In this document: positions 1-7,848 of the stretch, piece after piece | How the letters are laid out: each line of letters opens with the position of its first letter | Numbering within the stretch: position 1 is the stretch's first letter | DNA from: Pseudofrankia asymbiotica | GTDB taxonomy: Bacteria > Actinomycetota > Actinomycetes > Frankiales > Frankiaceae | NCBI RefSeq assembly: GCF_001983105.1 | Contig: NZ_MOMC01000104.1 | Location: 9,479-17,700, forward strand | DNA: 8,222 bases | Direction of reading: 5' to 3' | Translations under genes and position numbers: made by a program | Notes under the pieces: model-generated | Databases searched by the model: none | What the model was told of the DNA's origin: nothing | The model's input: the letters and a program-made list of their open reading frames with translations, nothing else

Positions 1-7
1 CTGGCAT

Positions 8-31
8 CGTCGCGTCGATATATCGGCGACG
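8..31. repeat. Inverted repeat with AT-rich core
   Basis: CGTCGC at 8-13 pairs with GCGACG at 26-31. Inside lies the perfect 10-bp palindrome CGATATATCG (16-25), with a 2-base bulge (GT, 14-15) on the left arm only. It is the most AT-rich spot of this region and could be an operator or a promoter element. That role is an inference from symmetry and composition only. Confidence 0.5.
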
Positions 32-82
32 GAACGCCCCGCGACGCTGCCGCGTGCCGGCCGCCTCCTTGGCCGTCCTGGC

Positions 83-124
83 GGCGGGGCGCGGTTGTCG
101 CTGACCCGGTTGCCCGGCCCCGCC
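83..124. repeat. 8-bp inverted repeat
   Basis: GGCGGGGC at 83-90 is the perfect reverse complement of GCCCCGCC at 117-124, with 26 bases between. It could form a GC-rich stem in an RNA leader or act as a terminator-like structure for a gene to the left. No T-run follows, so a classic intrinsic terminator is not supported. Such repeats arise fairly easily by chance in DNA this GC-rich. Confidence 0.3.
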
Positions 125-131
125 CGGCGCG

Positions 132-147
132 GCATGGTGCGCCATGC
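132..147. repeat. Short hairpin ahead of the first gene
   Basis: GCATGG at 132-137 and CCATGC at 142-147 form a perfect 6-bp stem around the four-base loop TGCG. With one bulged G (131) the stem extends by two more pairs to 129-149. It lies about 155 bases before the first accepted start codon. A role as operator or leader structure is possible but unproven. Confidence 0.35.
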
Positions 148-301
148 GCTGGCGAGGAGCCGGCACCGGCGATGAGCTGCGGCGGTGTCCGTGGCGATGC
201 CTGTCGCGGTGTCTGTGGGGATGCCGGCCCGGTCGGGGTGGCAGGGGCGGTGTCGTTTGGGGTGGTCGTGGCGGTGGTGCCGGTTCGGACCGTGCGGTGT
301 C

Positions 302-1120
302 ATGTCGCATCGAAGCGGGCCGCCAGCCGGCCCTGTGAGTTTCGCGCCCCGGTCGGTGGTCCTGCGGCGCTGGCAGGCGGAGTGGGAACAGTGGGCCGGA
401 GGGCCTGAGGCGGCAGCGGGGTTGGCGCGCTGGGCATGCGACCCGCTGCTTGCGGCGCACACCGGGTCGGTCGTGGCGGTGCTGGCCGCCTGCGGCCGGG
501 ATCTCACCGCGCCGGTGGACGAGGCCGACGCGGTGTTGGCGGCGCTGGTGCGCCGGGCGCGGGCGGGGGATCTGGCGGCGGCGCGGGTGGCGCTGGAGCG
601 GTTGATGCCGGCGCTGACCGGGCAGGCGCGTCGGCGCTGCGGCCGTCGCGGTGTCTCGTTTGACCAGTTGCTGGTGGAGCTGGTCGGCTCCGCGTGGATC
701 GTGATCCGCTGCTATCCGGTCGAGCGGCGGCCGGTGAAGGTCGCGGCGAACCTGGTCCGGGACGCGGTCGGCCTGGCTGTGGGCTACGTGCCGATGGTCG
801 ACCGGTTGACCGCTCCGGCCGGCCTGACCCCGCTGCCCAGCCCGCCCGGCGCTGAGGGCGTCGGCGTCGTGGCGTCGGCCGGCGCCGTCGGGGGATCGGG
901 CGCGGTGGGGGAGTTGTTCGCCGTCCTGGTCGACGGGCGAGCGGCGGGGATCCCTGCCGAGCGGCTGCGGGTGCTGGCCGATCTCGGGGTGCTTGGCCTG
1001 TCGCAGCGGGAGGCCGCGGCGCGGGCGGGGGTGTCGGAGCGTGCTGTGCGGGTGCGCCGGGATGTGGCGGTCGGTGCGCTGCGTGGCGCGTTGGTGCCGG
1101 TCGGGGCGGTGGCGTCGTGA
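302..1120 (+). CDS. Sigma-70-like regulatory protein
   Basis: The product is 272 residues if it starts at the ATG at 302. Residues about 81-140 resemble sigma region 2: an ALVRRARAGD start, then an SFDQLLVELVGSAWI segment and CYPVERRP. Residues about 219-262 resemble region 4, with a helix-turn-helix LGLSQREAAARAGVSERAVR (231-250) followed by a basic stretch. The linker at 165-203 is Pro/Gly/Ala-rich. In sigma factors region 2 contacts the core polymerase and the -10 element, and region 4 contacts the -35. Both are only loosely matched here, so this may be a divergent sigma factor or a DNA-binding relative that has lost sigma activity. No strong ribosome binding site precedes 302; a GTG at 335 (MSFAPRSVVLRR) is an alternative start. 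The extension back to 185 looks non-coding. The stop overlaps the next start (GTGA), so it is probably translated together with the coupling protein gene. Function in transfer control is inferred from position. Confidence 0.72.
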   Translation: MSHRSGPPAGPVSFAPRSVVLRRWQAEWEQWAGGPEAAAGLARWACDPLLAAHTGSVVAVLAACGRDLTAPVDEADAVLAALVRRARAGDLAAARVALERLMPALTGQARRRCGRRGVSFDQLLVELVGSAWIVIRCYPVERRPVKVAANLVRDAVGLAVGYVPMVDRLTAPAGLTPLPSPPGAEGVGVVASAGAVGGSGAVGELFAVLVDGRAAGIPAERLRVLADLGVLGLSQREAAARAGVSERAVRVRRDVAVGALRGALVPVGAVAS

Positions 1121-3417
1121 CCGGCCCGGTGAGCGGCGGGTCGGTGTTGTCGGCCGAGGCGTTGCTGGTGGCCGGGGTGGCGGCGTTCGGCGCGGCGGCG
1201 GGCGCGGTGTGGGTGGGGGCGCAGCTGGCGGCGTTGCTGTTCGGCGCGCACCATCTGCTGGCGGTCGGGGTGCGCGACGCGGTGCTGGCGGTTCCGACGT
1301 TGGCCGCGGATCCTGGCCGGCCGGCGCGGGCGTGGCCGGCGGCGGTGGCCGGGCAGTTGCCGGGCCCGGTCGGTTACTGGGTGGCGACCGTGCCGCCGCT
1401 GATCGTGGCCGGGTTTGTGGTCGCGGTGCTGCTCGCGGTGGCCAGTCGCCGGGTGGGGGTGGCGCGGCGGCGGCGGATGGGGTTGGACCCAGAGGCCCGG
1501 TTCGCGCGGCTGTCTGATCTGGCGCCGTTGCTGGTGCGCGGGCCGGCGGCGGGCCGGCTGGTGCTGGGCCGGGTGCGGGTGGGTGGCCGGGTGCGGCTGG
1601 TCGCGACCGAGGACGCGGCCCGGCCGCTGGATGTGGCGGTGCCGCGCCGGCTGCGGCGCGCTGCGGCGCGCCGCAGCTCGGATCGGGGCGCGGTGCTGGT
1701 GCTGGGGCCGACGCGCTGCGGGAAGACCGCGGCGCTGGCGGTGCCGGCGATTCTGGAGTGGGACGGGCCGGTGCTCGCGCTGTCGGTGAAGACCGACCTG
1801 CTGGGCGCGACGGAGGCGCGCCGCCGGGCGCTGGGTGAGGTGCGGGTGTTCGACCCGGCCGGCGCGACGGGTCGGGCCGGCGCGGGCTGGTCGCCGTTGT
1901 CGACGGCGCGGCGGTTGTCGGGGGCGCGGCGCGCGGCGCGGTCGGTCGCGGCGAGTACGGACTGGAACGCGGGCGGTTCGGGGGACATGTCGTTCTGGGT
2001 GTCGGCGGGGGAGGACCTCGTCGGGTTGTTGTTCTGGGTGGCGGCGCAGGGCGGGCTGGGCATGGACAGCGTCGTGTCCTGGGTCGTCAACCAGGACAAG
2101 ACCACGGTCCTGAGCCTGGCCGGCGCGTTCGCCGACCATCTCGACCCCGAGGTAGCCGGGGAGGGGCGGCAGGTCAACGCCGCGCTGCGGGCGGTCTGGG
2201 ACTCCGATGCCCGGCAGCGCTCGTCGGTGTACCTGGTGGCCCGGCAGATGATCCGTCCCTGGCAGGAGACCACGGTCCTGCACAGCGCGATCCCCACGTC
2301 CGGCGCCCCGATCGACCTGGACTGGCTCCTCGGGACCACCCCCGGCCCACCCACCGGCCCCGGCGCGACGTGGTCGGACGGGCGGCCGGCGCCAGACCTC
2401 CCGGCAACGGCGGGGCGGGTGAACAGCCTGTATGTCTGCGCGGACCTGGACGACGCCGAACGGCTCGCTCCGGTGCTCGGCGGGCTGGTCGATGAGCTGT
2501 TGCGCGACGTGTACGCCCGCGTCGGTCGTAGCGGTGTGCCGTTAGATCCGCCGCTGCTGGTCGTGATCGATGAGGCGGGGAACTGGCCGATGCGGTCCCT
2601 GCCCGCGCGGATCTCGACCTGCGCGGGTTTGGGGGTCGTGCTGATGCTGGTCTACCAGTCGAAGGCGCAGATCGACGCGGCCTACGGCGCGAAGGCGGAC
2701 GTCGTGGTGTCGAACGCGCCGACGAAGGTGTTCTTCTCCGGGCTCTCGGACCGCTCCAGCCTCGACTACGCCGCGAGTCTGCTCGGCCAGGAACACGTCG
2801 CCGCGCGGACCGTCTCCACTGATTCCAGCCCCAGCGGCGGGCGCACGGGCTTGTCGGAGGCCCCTACCCGTCTGGAGTTGCTGCCCGCGGCGTTGCTGCG
2901 TCAGGTCGCGCCGGGGGAGGCGCTGCTGATCCATCGCACGCTGCCTCCGATCCACCTGCATGGCCGTTACTGGTTCAAGGACCCGGCCCTGCGCCGCCTC
3001 GCCACCGGCCGCGCCGACGCCCGTGCGGCCGGCGCGGCGGGTGACCCGCGGCGCGGCGCGGCCGGCGCCGGGCACGCCGCGGTCGGCGCCGGGCACGCCG
3101 CGGACCGCGCCTTCGGACGCGCCGGGTGGCGGGCGCGGCGCGGCGTTGGGGAAGAACGAGGGCGCCCGGCGCGGCGCAGCGCACCCGAGGGCGCGCCCGG
3201 GCGCGCCGGTAACCGCGCCGATCCTCCCGACGGTGGGGCAGCCGCACGGCGCGGCGCGCCGCGCGCCGCGAACCGCGCCGCACCGCGCGCCGTGAATAGC
3301 GCCGTGCCGCGCGCCGTTAAAAGCGCCGCGCGCCGCGCTGACGAAGATGCGCCTCGCGCCAGCGCGCCAGACCGGCCCTGGCTGGTGGCGCGCCGGGCCC
3401 GGCGGGGGAGCCGGTGA
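1117..3417 (+). CDS. VirD4/TraG-type conjugative coupling protein (T4CP)
   Basis: This 766-residue protein is the best-supported call. Two hydrophobic segments (about 13-43 and 86-110) would anchor it in the membrane, followed by a basic RRR stretch. Walker A is GPTRCGKT at 197-204, with K203 and T204. Family features follow: LSVKTDLL at 221-228, VFDPAG at 243-248 with WSPL at 257-260, and SFWVSAGEDLVGLLFW at 291-306. Walker B ends in IDEAGNWP with D485 and E486. VYQSKAQ (512-518) and NAPTKVFF (533-540) are the usual late motifs, and the ATPase part closes near IHLHGRYWF. Proteins of this family are hexameric ATPases that bring the relaxase-DNA complex to a type IV secretion channel. Residues about 630-766 form an unusual Ala/Arg/Gly-rich tail with an octapeptide repeat. 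It starts at a GTG that overlaps the upstream stop, and its own stop overlaps the next start (GTGA). No relaxase or VirB4 gene is visible here. Confidence 0.93.
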   Translation: MTGPVSGGSVLSAEALLVAGVAAFGAAAGAVWVGAQLAALLFGAHHLLAVGVRDAVLAVPTLAADPGRPARAWPAAVAGQLPGPVGYWVATVPPLIVAGFVVAVLLAVASRRVGVARRRRMGLDPEARFARLSDLAPLLVRGPAAGRLVLGRVRVGGRVRLVATEDAARPLDVAVPRRLRRAAARRSSDRGAVLVLGPTRCGKTAALAVPAILEWDGPVLALSVKTDLLGATEARRRALGEVRVFDPAGATGRAGAGWSPLSTARRLSGARRAARSVAASTDWNAGGSGDMSFWVSAGEDLVGLLFWVAAQGGLGMDSVVSWVVNQDKTTVLSLAGAFADHLDPEVAGEGRQVNAALRAVWDSDARQRSSVYLVARQMIRPWQETTVLHSAIPTSGAPIDLDWLLGTTPGPPTGPGATWSDGRPAPDLPATAGRVNSLYVCADLDDAERLAPVLGGLVDELLRDVYARVGRSGVPLDPPLLVVIDEAGNWPMRSLPARISTCAGLGVVLMLVYQSKAQIDAAYGAKADVVVSNAPTKVFFSGLSDRSSLDYAASLLGQEHVAARTVSTDSSPSGGRTGLSEAPTRLELLPAALLRQVAPGEALLIHRTLPPIHLHGRYWFKDPALRRLATGRADARAAGAAGDPRRGAAGAGHAAVGAGHAADRAFGRAGWRARRGVGEERGRPARRSAPEGAPGRAGNRADPPDGGAAARRGAPRAANRAAPRAVNSAVPRAVKSAARRADEDAPRASAPDRPWLVARRARRGSR
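1660..1677. repeat. Perfect 18-bp palindrome inside the coupling protein gene
   Basis: GCTGCGGCGCGCCGCAGC is a perfect palindrome lying about 27 bases before the Walker A codons. CTGCGGCGCG also occurs directly upstream at 1651-1660, so part of the palindrome is tandemly duplicated. It encodes the Arg/Ala run around residues 182-187. It may be a by-product of coding for alternating Ala and Arg, or a protein binding site. Confidence 0.5.
3063..3103 (+). repeat. 20-base direct repeat in the coupling protein tail
   Basis: CGGCGCCGGGCACGCCGCGG occurs at 3063-3082 and again, identical, at 3084-3103, giving a 21-base period that keeps the reading frame. It encodes two copies of a short GAGHAA peptide at the start of the low-complexity tail. 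Exact copies suggest a recent slippage duplication. Confidence 0.85.
3249..3264. repeat. Perfect 16-bp GC palindrome
   Basis: GCGCGGCGCGCCGCGC reads the same on both strands and overlaps the start of the octapeptide repeat in the coupling protein tail. Like the 18-bp palindrome at 1660-1677 it is centred on a GGCGCGCC-like core. It is probably a result of Arg/Ala coding, but could form a strong hairpin in mRNA or single-stranded DNA. Confidence 0.5.
3259..3354 (+). repeat. 24-base tandem repeat coding an octapeptide
   Basis: Four in-frame units of 24 bases encode PRAANRAA, PRAVNSAV, PRAVKSAA and the decayed RRADEDAP, at residues 715-746 of the coupling protein. Units start at 3259, 3283, 3307 and 3331. 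The middle two contain AAT, GTT and AAA codons, which are uncommon in this GC-rich neighbourhood. The unit number probably varies by slippage between strains, which would change tail length without breaking the frame. Confidence 0.75.
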
Positions 3418-5333
3418 TCGCCATGCCGGAAGGGGTGTTCGCCGACGAGCCCGACCCGCCGGCCGGACCGGGGGGACTGGGGCTTGCCGAGGAAGCGCTG
3501 TGGGTCGATCCGGATGTCTACCCGCTGTGCGTCCAGGTCCCGGCCGGCTGGTGGCGGATCTTCCCGGTGACCGGTGGGAAGGCGACCCGGGAGTATGTCG
3601 CGCAGCTGGTCACTGACCCGGCCGGTCCGCGCTGGGCGGGCCGGGTGGCGTTCACCACCCGTCAGCCGACGCTGTGGCGGCTGGAGGAGTCACTGGGCTG
3701 GGCGCTTCCGCTGGCCGGTCACATCACCGTGCAGGCAGCACCCCCGTGGGTGACCACCAGCCCCGGGCGTGCCCGCCCGCCCGGGGCTGACAGCTCCACC
3801 GTGCTCCCACCCGGGGTGCCGGTGTCGCTGCCCGTGGAGGGCCGCCGGCCCGGCTGCCGGCCGTGGCGGGCGAGTCTGGTGCTGCGCGCCGGCCATGCAC
3901 CCGCGACCTACGGCCGGCTCCGCCACGGCGAGGGGCCGACCCGCCGCTGGGACCACGGCCAGACCAGCATCGAGATCATCAGAGCCGGACCGGTACCGAC
4001 CACGGCCGACGACGGCGGGCACCTGCTGACCTACCGGGTGTCCCACCGCGGCGAGGTAATGTTCGCCGGCGACGACGCCCACCTCGCCCACGGTTGGGCG
4101 CCGTACTCCACCGAGGCCATCCGCTCGGTCGTCACCACCGTCACCACCGTCACCACCGTCACCACCGCCGACACGGGCAGCCAGCGGTCCGACCGGCAGC
4201 GACAGTTCCTCGCCGCCCACGGGACGGCACTCGCGGCAGCGGCCCGCCCGCTCGGCCACCCCTACCCGCCGGGAACCCGCGTCGCTGTCGCTGTCGACAC
4301 CGACAGCGCTATCTACTCCACGGGCACCGTTCTGGCCACGGCCGCCGGCCGCGCTGGTCGGCTCGACTACCTGTGGCGCCCCGACGTCGCCGACCTGCCC
4401 GGTCATCCCTGGCGCCACCGCCCTCGCCTCGCGCTGCGCGCCGGCCTGCACGAGGTCAGCGCCACCCTCGACGTGGCGGATGCCAACACCGACACCCCCG
4501 ACGGTGAGGACGCCGTGATGGCCACCGGCGCCCTCGTCGCTACCCTCGATGACCCCCGCTTCGCCGTCGGCACGGTGCTGCGTACCTACGCCGGCGACGG
4601 CCCCACCCCCCGCTACGAAATCCAGCCCCACGACCAACCCGGCGGCCCGGTGCTGCTCGGCGCGACCGAGGTCACCCCGCTGGCCGGCACCGCTTGGCCG
4701 AGCACCGCCGACCTGCTGTTGGCCCGGGCCACCGCCAACGTGGACCTACGCCCCTTCGAACTGCTCATCGCGGTCCGGGACTACGCCCTGAGCGCCGACA
4801 GTCCCCACGGCCCCCGCCTCGCGGTCTCCGGCCGTTTCGGCGAGGTCGACATGGCCCTGGACCCCGCCGGCCGCGCCGACCCGGTCGAGGCACCGCCCCC
4901 TGCCGGCCCGCCGCCGGGCCTGGGCGCCGGGTTGATCCCGATCAGCGCGTCCGACGGCGCCTGCCGACTCGAGCACCCGACCTACGGCCTGATCGCCGTC
5001 GACCCGAACCTGCTCGCCACCGCCCTCACCATCCACCCCACCCAGCTCGCCGCCGTCCTCGACGGACATCCCTGGCTGCCACCCGGCCCGCACCCACCCC
5101 TGGTCGCCGCCTACCTCGCCGCCAAACACACCCCCGAAGCCGTCACCGCCCTCGCCCACCCACCCCACCCGATCGGCCCGCCGGACGGCCCCGCCGGAAC
5201 AGTCACCGTCCTTCCCGGCAGCGCTACCCCGGCCGACACCGCCAGCCCGGATACCCGCACAGCCAACGACACCGCCGGCGCCGGAAACACACCGGTCGAC
5301 GACGTCGAGGCACCCGGCTGGGAGAGCCCATGA
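3414..5333 (+). CDS. Large protein of unknown function, multi-domain
   Basis: The product is 639 residues and I do not recognise a named family. No signal peptide or membrane segment is obvious, so it is probably cytoplasmic. Residues about 37-100 form an N-terminal domain with AGWWR (44-48), YVAQL (61-65) and LWRLEESLGWALP (87-99), matched by the truncated gene at the right end. A second region (about 152-240) carries a GEVMFAGDDAHLAHGW stretch, followed by a VTT repeat (240-251). Two beta-rich segments, about 286-310 and 372-424, each have a GTV core (STGTVLATA and AVGTVLRTY); small SH3-like barrels are possible, weakly. A Pro-rich linker (492-504) leads to a C-terminal domain (about 521-580) shared with the next gene. 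The GTG at 3414 overlaps the coupling protein stop; the ATG at 3423 is an alternative, with GGGGGAG at 3404-3410 not ideally spaced for either. Its coupling to the T4CP gene suggests a role in transfer. Confidence 0.85.
   Translation: MIAMPEGVFADEPDPPAGPGGLGLAEEALWVDPDVYPLCVQVPAGWWRIFPVTGGKATREYVAQLVTDPAGPRWAGRVAFTTRQPTLWRLEESLGWALPLAGHITVQAAPPWVTTSPGRARPPGADSSTVLPPGVPVSLPVEGRRPGCRPWRASLVLRAGHAPATYGRLRHGEGPTRRWDHGQTSIEIIRAGPVPTTADDGGHLLTYRVSHRGEVMFAGDDAHLAHGWAPYSTEAIRSVVTTVTTVTTVTTADTGSQRSDRQRQFLAAHGTALAAAARPLGHPYPPGTRVAVAVDTDSAIYSTGTVLATAAGRAGRLDYLWRPDVADLPGHPWRHRPRLALRAGLHEVSATLDVADANTDTPDGEDAVMATGALVATLDDPRFAVGTVLRTYAGDGPTPRYEIQPHDQPGGPVLLGATEVTPLAGTAWPSTADLLLARATANVDLRPFELLIAVRDYALSADSPHGPRLAVSGRFGEVDMALDPAGRADPVEAPPPAGPPPGLGAGLIPISASDGACRLEHPTYGLIAVDPNLLATALTIHPTQLAAVLDGHPWLPPGPHPPLVAAYLAAKHTPEAVTALAHPPHPIGPPDGPAGTVTVLPGSATPADTASPDTRTANDTAGAGNTPVDDVEAPGWESP
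4131..4166 (+). repeat. Four tandem copies of a 9-base unit
   Basis: GTCACCACC is repeated four times without a mismatch and in frame, giving Val-Thr-Thr four times at residues 240-251 of the unknown protein. The repeat sits between two predicted domains and looks like a flexible linker. A 9-base period lets copy number change without a frameshift. Confidence 0.9.
5320..5326 (+). promoter_or_regulatory. Ribosome binding site that fixes the start at 5330
   Basis: GGGAGAG lies just before the ATG at 5330, with the GGAG core (5321-5324) five bases from the start. This, together with the ATGA overlap with the upstream stop, argues against the longer upstream extension of the same frame. Confidence 0.65.
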
Positions 5334-6655
5334 CCACCCCACCCCAGCCGCCCGGGCACCAGCCGCCGTCGGCGACGCCTCGGCCCGACGGCGACGTCTC
5401 CGTCCCGGCGGGCCGTCCGGAGCCGCCGGCCGGCCCGCCGCCCCGGACAGGGCCGGTGTGGTGGAACCTGCCCCCGCGGCTGGTCGCCTGCCGGCTACAC
5501 CCGACCGGCGTCCTACTCGACGTCCCGGTCACCGGCGCGAACGGCACCCAGATCGTCGTGTCCACCGCCTGGCCCGACCCGAACGCTCCCTCCAGCTGGA
5601 CCCACCAACGCTGGCGCCCCAGCCCGGCCGGGCGCGGCTACGACATCCCCCGGCTCACCGAACTCGGCGACGTCGTGGCCATCACCGAATGGGACACCGT
5701 CACCACCCCGGCCACCGTCCTGCCACCCGCCCACCGCGGCCTACGCCGCCGCGAACCCACCGTGCTCCCCGCCGAACACCACCCCGTCGCGCACGCGACC
5801 TGGTGGGGCTACATCCACGCGATCGATACCGACGCGCTCATCCTGCACGGCCCATTCCCCACCCCCGTCGCCGCCTACAGCGCCGCCCAGCAGGCCTACC
5901 TACGCAAACTCCAACCCGGCCATACCCAGCCCGCGACCCGCGCCGCCCCGGTCCAGCCCGCCACCCCACCAGCCACCGTCAGCGTCACCTACAACGGCCC
6001 GAACACCACCGTCGGCGACCCCACCCACGGCTGGCTCACCGTCCCCACCGACCGCTTCCACAACGCCATCGCCGTCCCCACCCACCAGCTACACACCCTG
6101 CTACGCCCACACCACGGCGACCTTCCCCCCACCACCGCCCACAGCACCCTGGCCGCCCTCGCCGCCCTCGCCGCCCGCCACACCCCCGACCAGCTCCCCG
6201 ACATCTGCCTACCCACCCCCCTCACGCCCGACCCGACCCCACCAGTCAGCACCCCACCCCTGAGCGACGCCACCGACGCCCCCGATCCCTACGACCCAGA
6301 CCCGACCCGCCTGCCCACCCCGGCCCCCAGCACGACTGCGCCCCCTGAGCAGCCCGCCGCGCCGCCGGACGCGGTCACCGAACCCGACCCGTCCGCCTCC
6401 ACCAAGCCCGACCGGCCCGCCGCGGACCCAACCGGTCCCGAGCCTGACCTACCTCATGCGGCCGGCCGTCCGACACCGGCCGACCCGCCACGCACTGCCA
6501 GCGACCCGTTCCTGCCGGACCTGTCCCCCTACACCGAGCCCGACCCACCCCTTGCTGGGCCCGTCGGCCCCGACGGGCTGCCCAGCGCGGACCCGTTGAC
6601 ACCCGCCGAGCCCCTCGAGCCCGAGCCACCCGACCTCGGCCTCGAGATCCTCTGA
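5330..6655 (+). CDS. Protein of unknown function with Pro/Asp-rich tail
   Basis: The 441-residue product starts at an ATG that overlaps the previous stop (ATGA), after a good ribosome binding site. Residues 1-42 are Pro-rich and probably disordered. A folded region (about 43-195) has WWNLPPRLVACRLHP (44-58), AITEWDTV (117-124) and ATWWGYIHAIDTDALILHGP (156-175). A second domain (about 216-292) with DPTHGWLTVP, DLPP and ARHTPDQLP resembles the end of the preceding protein. Residues about 296-441 form a Pro/Asp/Thr tail with many PDP and EPD motifs, ending DLGLEIL. No catalytic motif, signal peptide or membrane segment is evident. The same frame is open back to 4694, but that part encodes Arg/Pro-rich noise antisense to no feature and lies wholly within the previous gene. 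Its role is unknown. The tight coupling to a coupling protein gene suggests an accessory role in conjugation or element maintenance. Confidence 0.85.
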   Translation: MTTPPQPPGHQPPSATPRPDGDVSVPAGRPEPPAGPPPRTGPVWWNLPPRLVACRLHPTGVLLDVPVTGANGTQIVVSTAWPDPNAPSSWTHQRWRPSPAGRGYDIPRLTELGDVVAITEWDTVTTPATVLPPAHRGLRRREPTVLPAEHHPVAHATWWGYIHAIDTDALILHGPFPTPVAAYSAAQQAYLRKLQPGHTQPATRAAPVQPATPPATVSVTYNGPNTTVGDPTHGWLTVPTDRFHNAIAVPTHQLHTLLRPHHGDLPPTTAHSTLAALAALAARHTPDQLPDICLPTPLTPDPTPPVSTPPLSDATDAPDPYDPDPTRLPTPAPSTTAPPEQPAAPPDAVTEPDPSASTKPDRPAADPTGPEPDLPHAAGRPTPADPPRTASDPFLPDLSPYTEPDPPLAGPVGPDGLPSADPLTPAEPLEPEPPDLGLEIL

Positions 6656-6664
6656 CAGGCCGGC

Positions 6665-7441
6665 ATGCCCACCACCGCCCCCGAACCCGCCTGGGACCTC
6701 ACCGCCCTACACAACCCGAAGATCATCCGGGTATCTGGCCGGTCCGCCACCACGACCGACGAGACGACCGCGCGCGCGGCCGCCGCGCTCGCCGCCCAGG
6801 CCGCCGGCGACCCCGCCGCCCCTGACCTCATCCGCGCACTCGCCCACGCCGGCGTCGTCGCGATCCGCGCCGGACGCCTCACCTACCTGTGCCGCGAAAC
6901 CGTCACCAGCTGGGTCCTGCTCCCCACCCACCGCCGCACCAGCTCCCGCGAGCTCGCCCACGCCGCCGCCACCCGCGCCCACCACCTCGCAGCCCTACGC
7001 CACCACAGCCCGGCGCCATCCACCAGGCCCGCCGCGGCCACAGCCACCCCGCCAGCAGCCCTCACCCCACCGGCCGGCACCTCAGCCCCGGCCACCACCG
7101 GCACGGGCACGGCGACCGGCCAGGCAAGCACAACGACACGCACCGCGGCCAGCGCCACGTCGCCACCCCCGGCCAACCATCCCGACGACGTGGACCCGAG
7201 CCGCCTGGGCCCTACCTACCCGCGGCCGGACCCGGCGGCCCGCCACACCGAACCCGACCACAACCGGCGCCACAGCCCTCGGCAGACAGCCCCGACGGCC
7301 TTCACCACACCGCCCCGCTCGACACCTTCGACCTTGGCCTCTGAGCGACGGGCACCGCCAGCAGGCACCGACCCCAGCACCAACCGCGCCATCACCCTCA
7401 CCCGCAGTCAGCCGCCACTCCGGCCGTGGCGGCTGGCATGA
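6665..7441 (+). CDS. Hypothetical protein with low-complexity C-terminal half
   Basis: The product is 258 residues and is not recognised. Residues about 10-112 look folded and mostly helical: a PKIIRVSGRS segment (18-27), an Ala-rich helix, LIRALAHAGVVAIRAGRLTY (55-74), then TVTSWVLLP (79-87) and a His/Ala helix. From about 115 on it is Thr/Ala/Pro-rich and probably disordered. The ATG follows the preceding stop by 9 bases, with only a weak AGG (6657-6659) as ribosome binding site, so it is likely the last or nearly last gene of the operon. The 3' end is uncertain. Around 7279-7344 another frame (+2 relative to this one) has equally good codon character and ends in a sensible acidic peptide, PLDTFDLGL, with stop at 7342-7344. 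A frameshift near 7275 could therefore have changed the true C-terminus. The first 110 residues are the reliable part. Confidence 0.68.
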   Translation: MPTTAPEPAWDLTALHNPKIIRVSGRSATTTDETTARAAAALAAQAAGDPAAPDLIRALAHAGVVAIRAGRLTYLCRETVTSWVLLPTHRRTSSRELAHAAATRAHHLAALRHHSPAPSTRPAAATATPPAALTPPAGTSAPATTGTGTATGQASTTTRTAASATSPPPANHPDDVDPSRLGPTYPRPDPAARHTEPDHNRRHSPRQTAPTAFTTPPRSTPSTLASERRAPPAGTDPSTNRAITLTRSQPPLRPWRLA

Positions 7442-7452
7442 GCCGACCAGAC

Positions 7453-7457
7453 AGGGA
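7453..7457 (+). promoter_or_regulatory. Ribosome binding site of the excisionase-like gene
   Basis: AGGGA lies six bases ahead of the GTG at 7464. It supports that GTG as the real start, after which the protein begins with MRTPLTLAEVRELP. Confidence 0.6.
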
Positions 7458-7463
7458 TCTCCC

Positions 7464-7700
7464 GTGCGCACGCCGCTCACCCTCGCCGAAGTCCGCGAAC
7501 TCCCCGCCGCCGTCGACCTCGTGACCGCCGCCCGCGCCTTCAACCTCGGCCGCACCCTCGCCTACACCCTCGCCCGCCAGAACCGCTTCCCCGTCCCCGT
7601 CCACCGCCACGGCCGCGCCTACCGCGTCCACACCACCGACATCCTCAACGCCCTCACCGACCCCGAGCCTCGGCCGACCCCCGAGCCAGCCGAGCAGTGA
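7464..7700 (+). CDS. Excisionase-like winged helix-turn-helix protein
   Basis: The small 78-residue protein belongs by pattern to the MerR-like/excisionase group of HTH proteins common in actinobacterial mobile elements. LTLAEVRELPAAVDLVTAAR (5-24) leads into a first helix, GRTLAYTLARQN (29-40) would be the recognition helix, and the wing FPVPVHRHGRAYRVHTTDIL (42-61) contains the usual R-x-Y-R-V pattern before a short final helix. Only the DNA-binding domain and a Pro/Glu tail are present, so there is no room for an enzyme. In related elements such proteins bend DNA at attachment sites to favour excision, or act as repressors. They often stand just before a tyrosine recombinase gene. Here the next gene is not a recombinase. 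The start is GTG with a good ribosome binding site. The palindromes right after its stop could be its targets, which is inference. Confidence 0.85.
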   Translation: MRTPLTLAEVRELPAAVDLVTAARAFNLGRTLAYTLARQNRFPVPVHRHGRAYRVHTTDILNALTDPEPRPTPEPAEQ

Positions 7701-7737
7701 TCCGACACGGACACCACCGGGTGCCTGCCCTGTCGAA

Positions 7738-7768
7738 CGTGGGACCCACGAACCGATCGCCGGGCGAT
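7738..7768. promoter_or_regulatory. Pair of adjacent 13-bp palindromes, possible operators
   Basis: CGTGGGACCCACG (7738-7750) and ATCGCCGGGCGAT (7756-7768) are each perfect inverted repeats of six bases around a single central base. They are separated by five bases, and their centres lie 18 bases apart. The two sequences differ, so they would not be two copies of one site. They lie 81 bases ahead of the next start codon, a suitable place for repressor or excisionase binding. An RNA double hairpin is an alternative. Confidence 0.4.
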
Positions 7769-7837
7769 GGCAGGGACCGTGCGGGTGTCCATCGGGGTGA
7801 CCCGGTGGGCCAGCCGGGAAGGGCCGGCCGCTCTCGC

Positions 7838-7843
7838 AGGAGA
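7838..7843 (+). promoter_or_regulatory. Strong ribosome binding site of the last gene
   Basis: AGGAGA is followed after five bases by GTG at 7849. It is the best Shine-Dalgarno match in the window and the main evidence that the open frame running to the right edge is a real gene. Confidence 0.75.
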
Positions 7844-7848
7844 TACAG

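Larger units (their letters stand above)
1..301. other. Non-coding upstream region with inverted repeats
   Basis: No open frame here has convincing coding character. The frame that leads into the first gene can be extended back to a GTG at 185, but that stretch encodes an implausible run rich in Trp, Cys, Met and Val. The region contains an AT-centred palindrome near the left edge, an 8-bp inverted repeat at 83-90 and 117-124, and a hairpin at 132-147. It may hold the promoter and control sites of the operon that starts at 302, but no clear -35/-10 pair can be assigned. The TATATC inside the palindrome at 16-25 is the only AT-rich hexamer. Any matching -35 would lie outside the window. Confidence 0.5.
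7701..7848. other. Intergenic region with clustered palindromes
   Basis: The longest gap after 302 separates the excisionase-like gene from the last gene. It has no ORF of interest, but it contains four short palindromes with one central base: CACC-G-GGTG (7715-7723), the two 13-bp ones listed separately, and GGGT-G-ACCC (7795-7803). It probably contains the promoter and operators of the last gene. No clear -10/-35 pair or terminator with a T-run is seen. Confidence 0.5.
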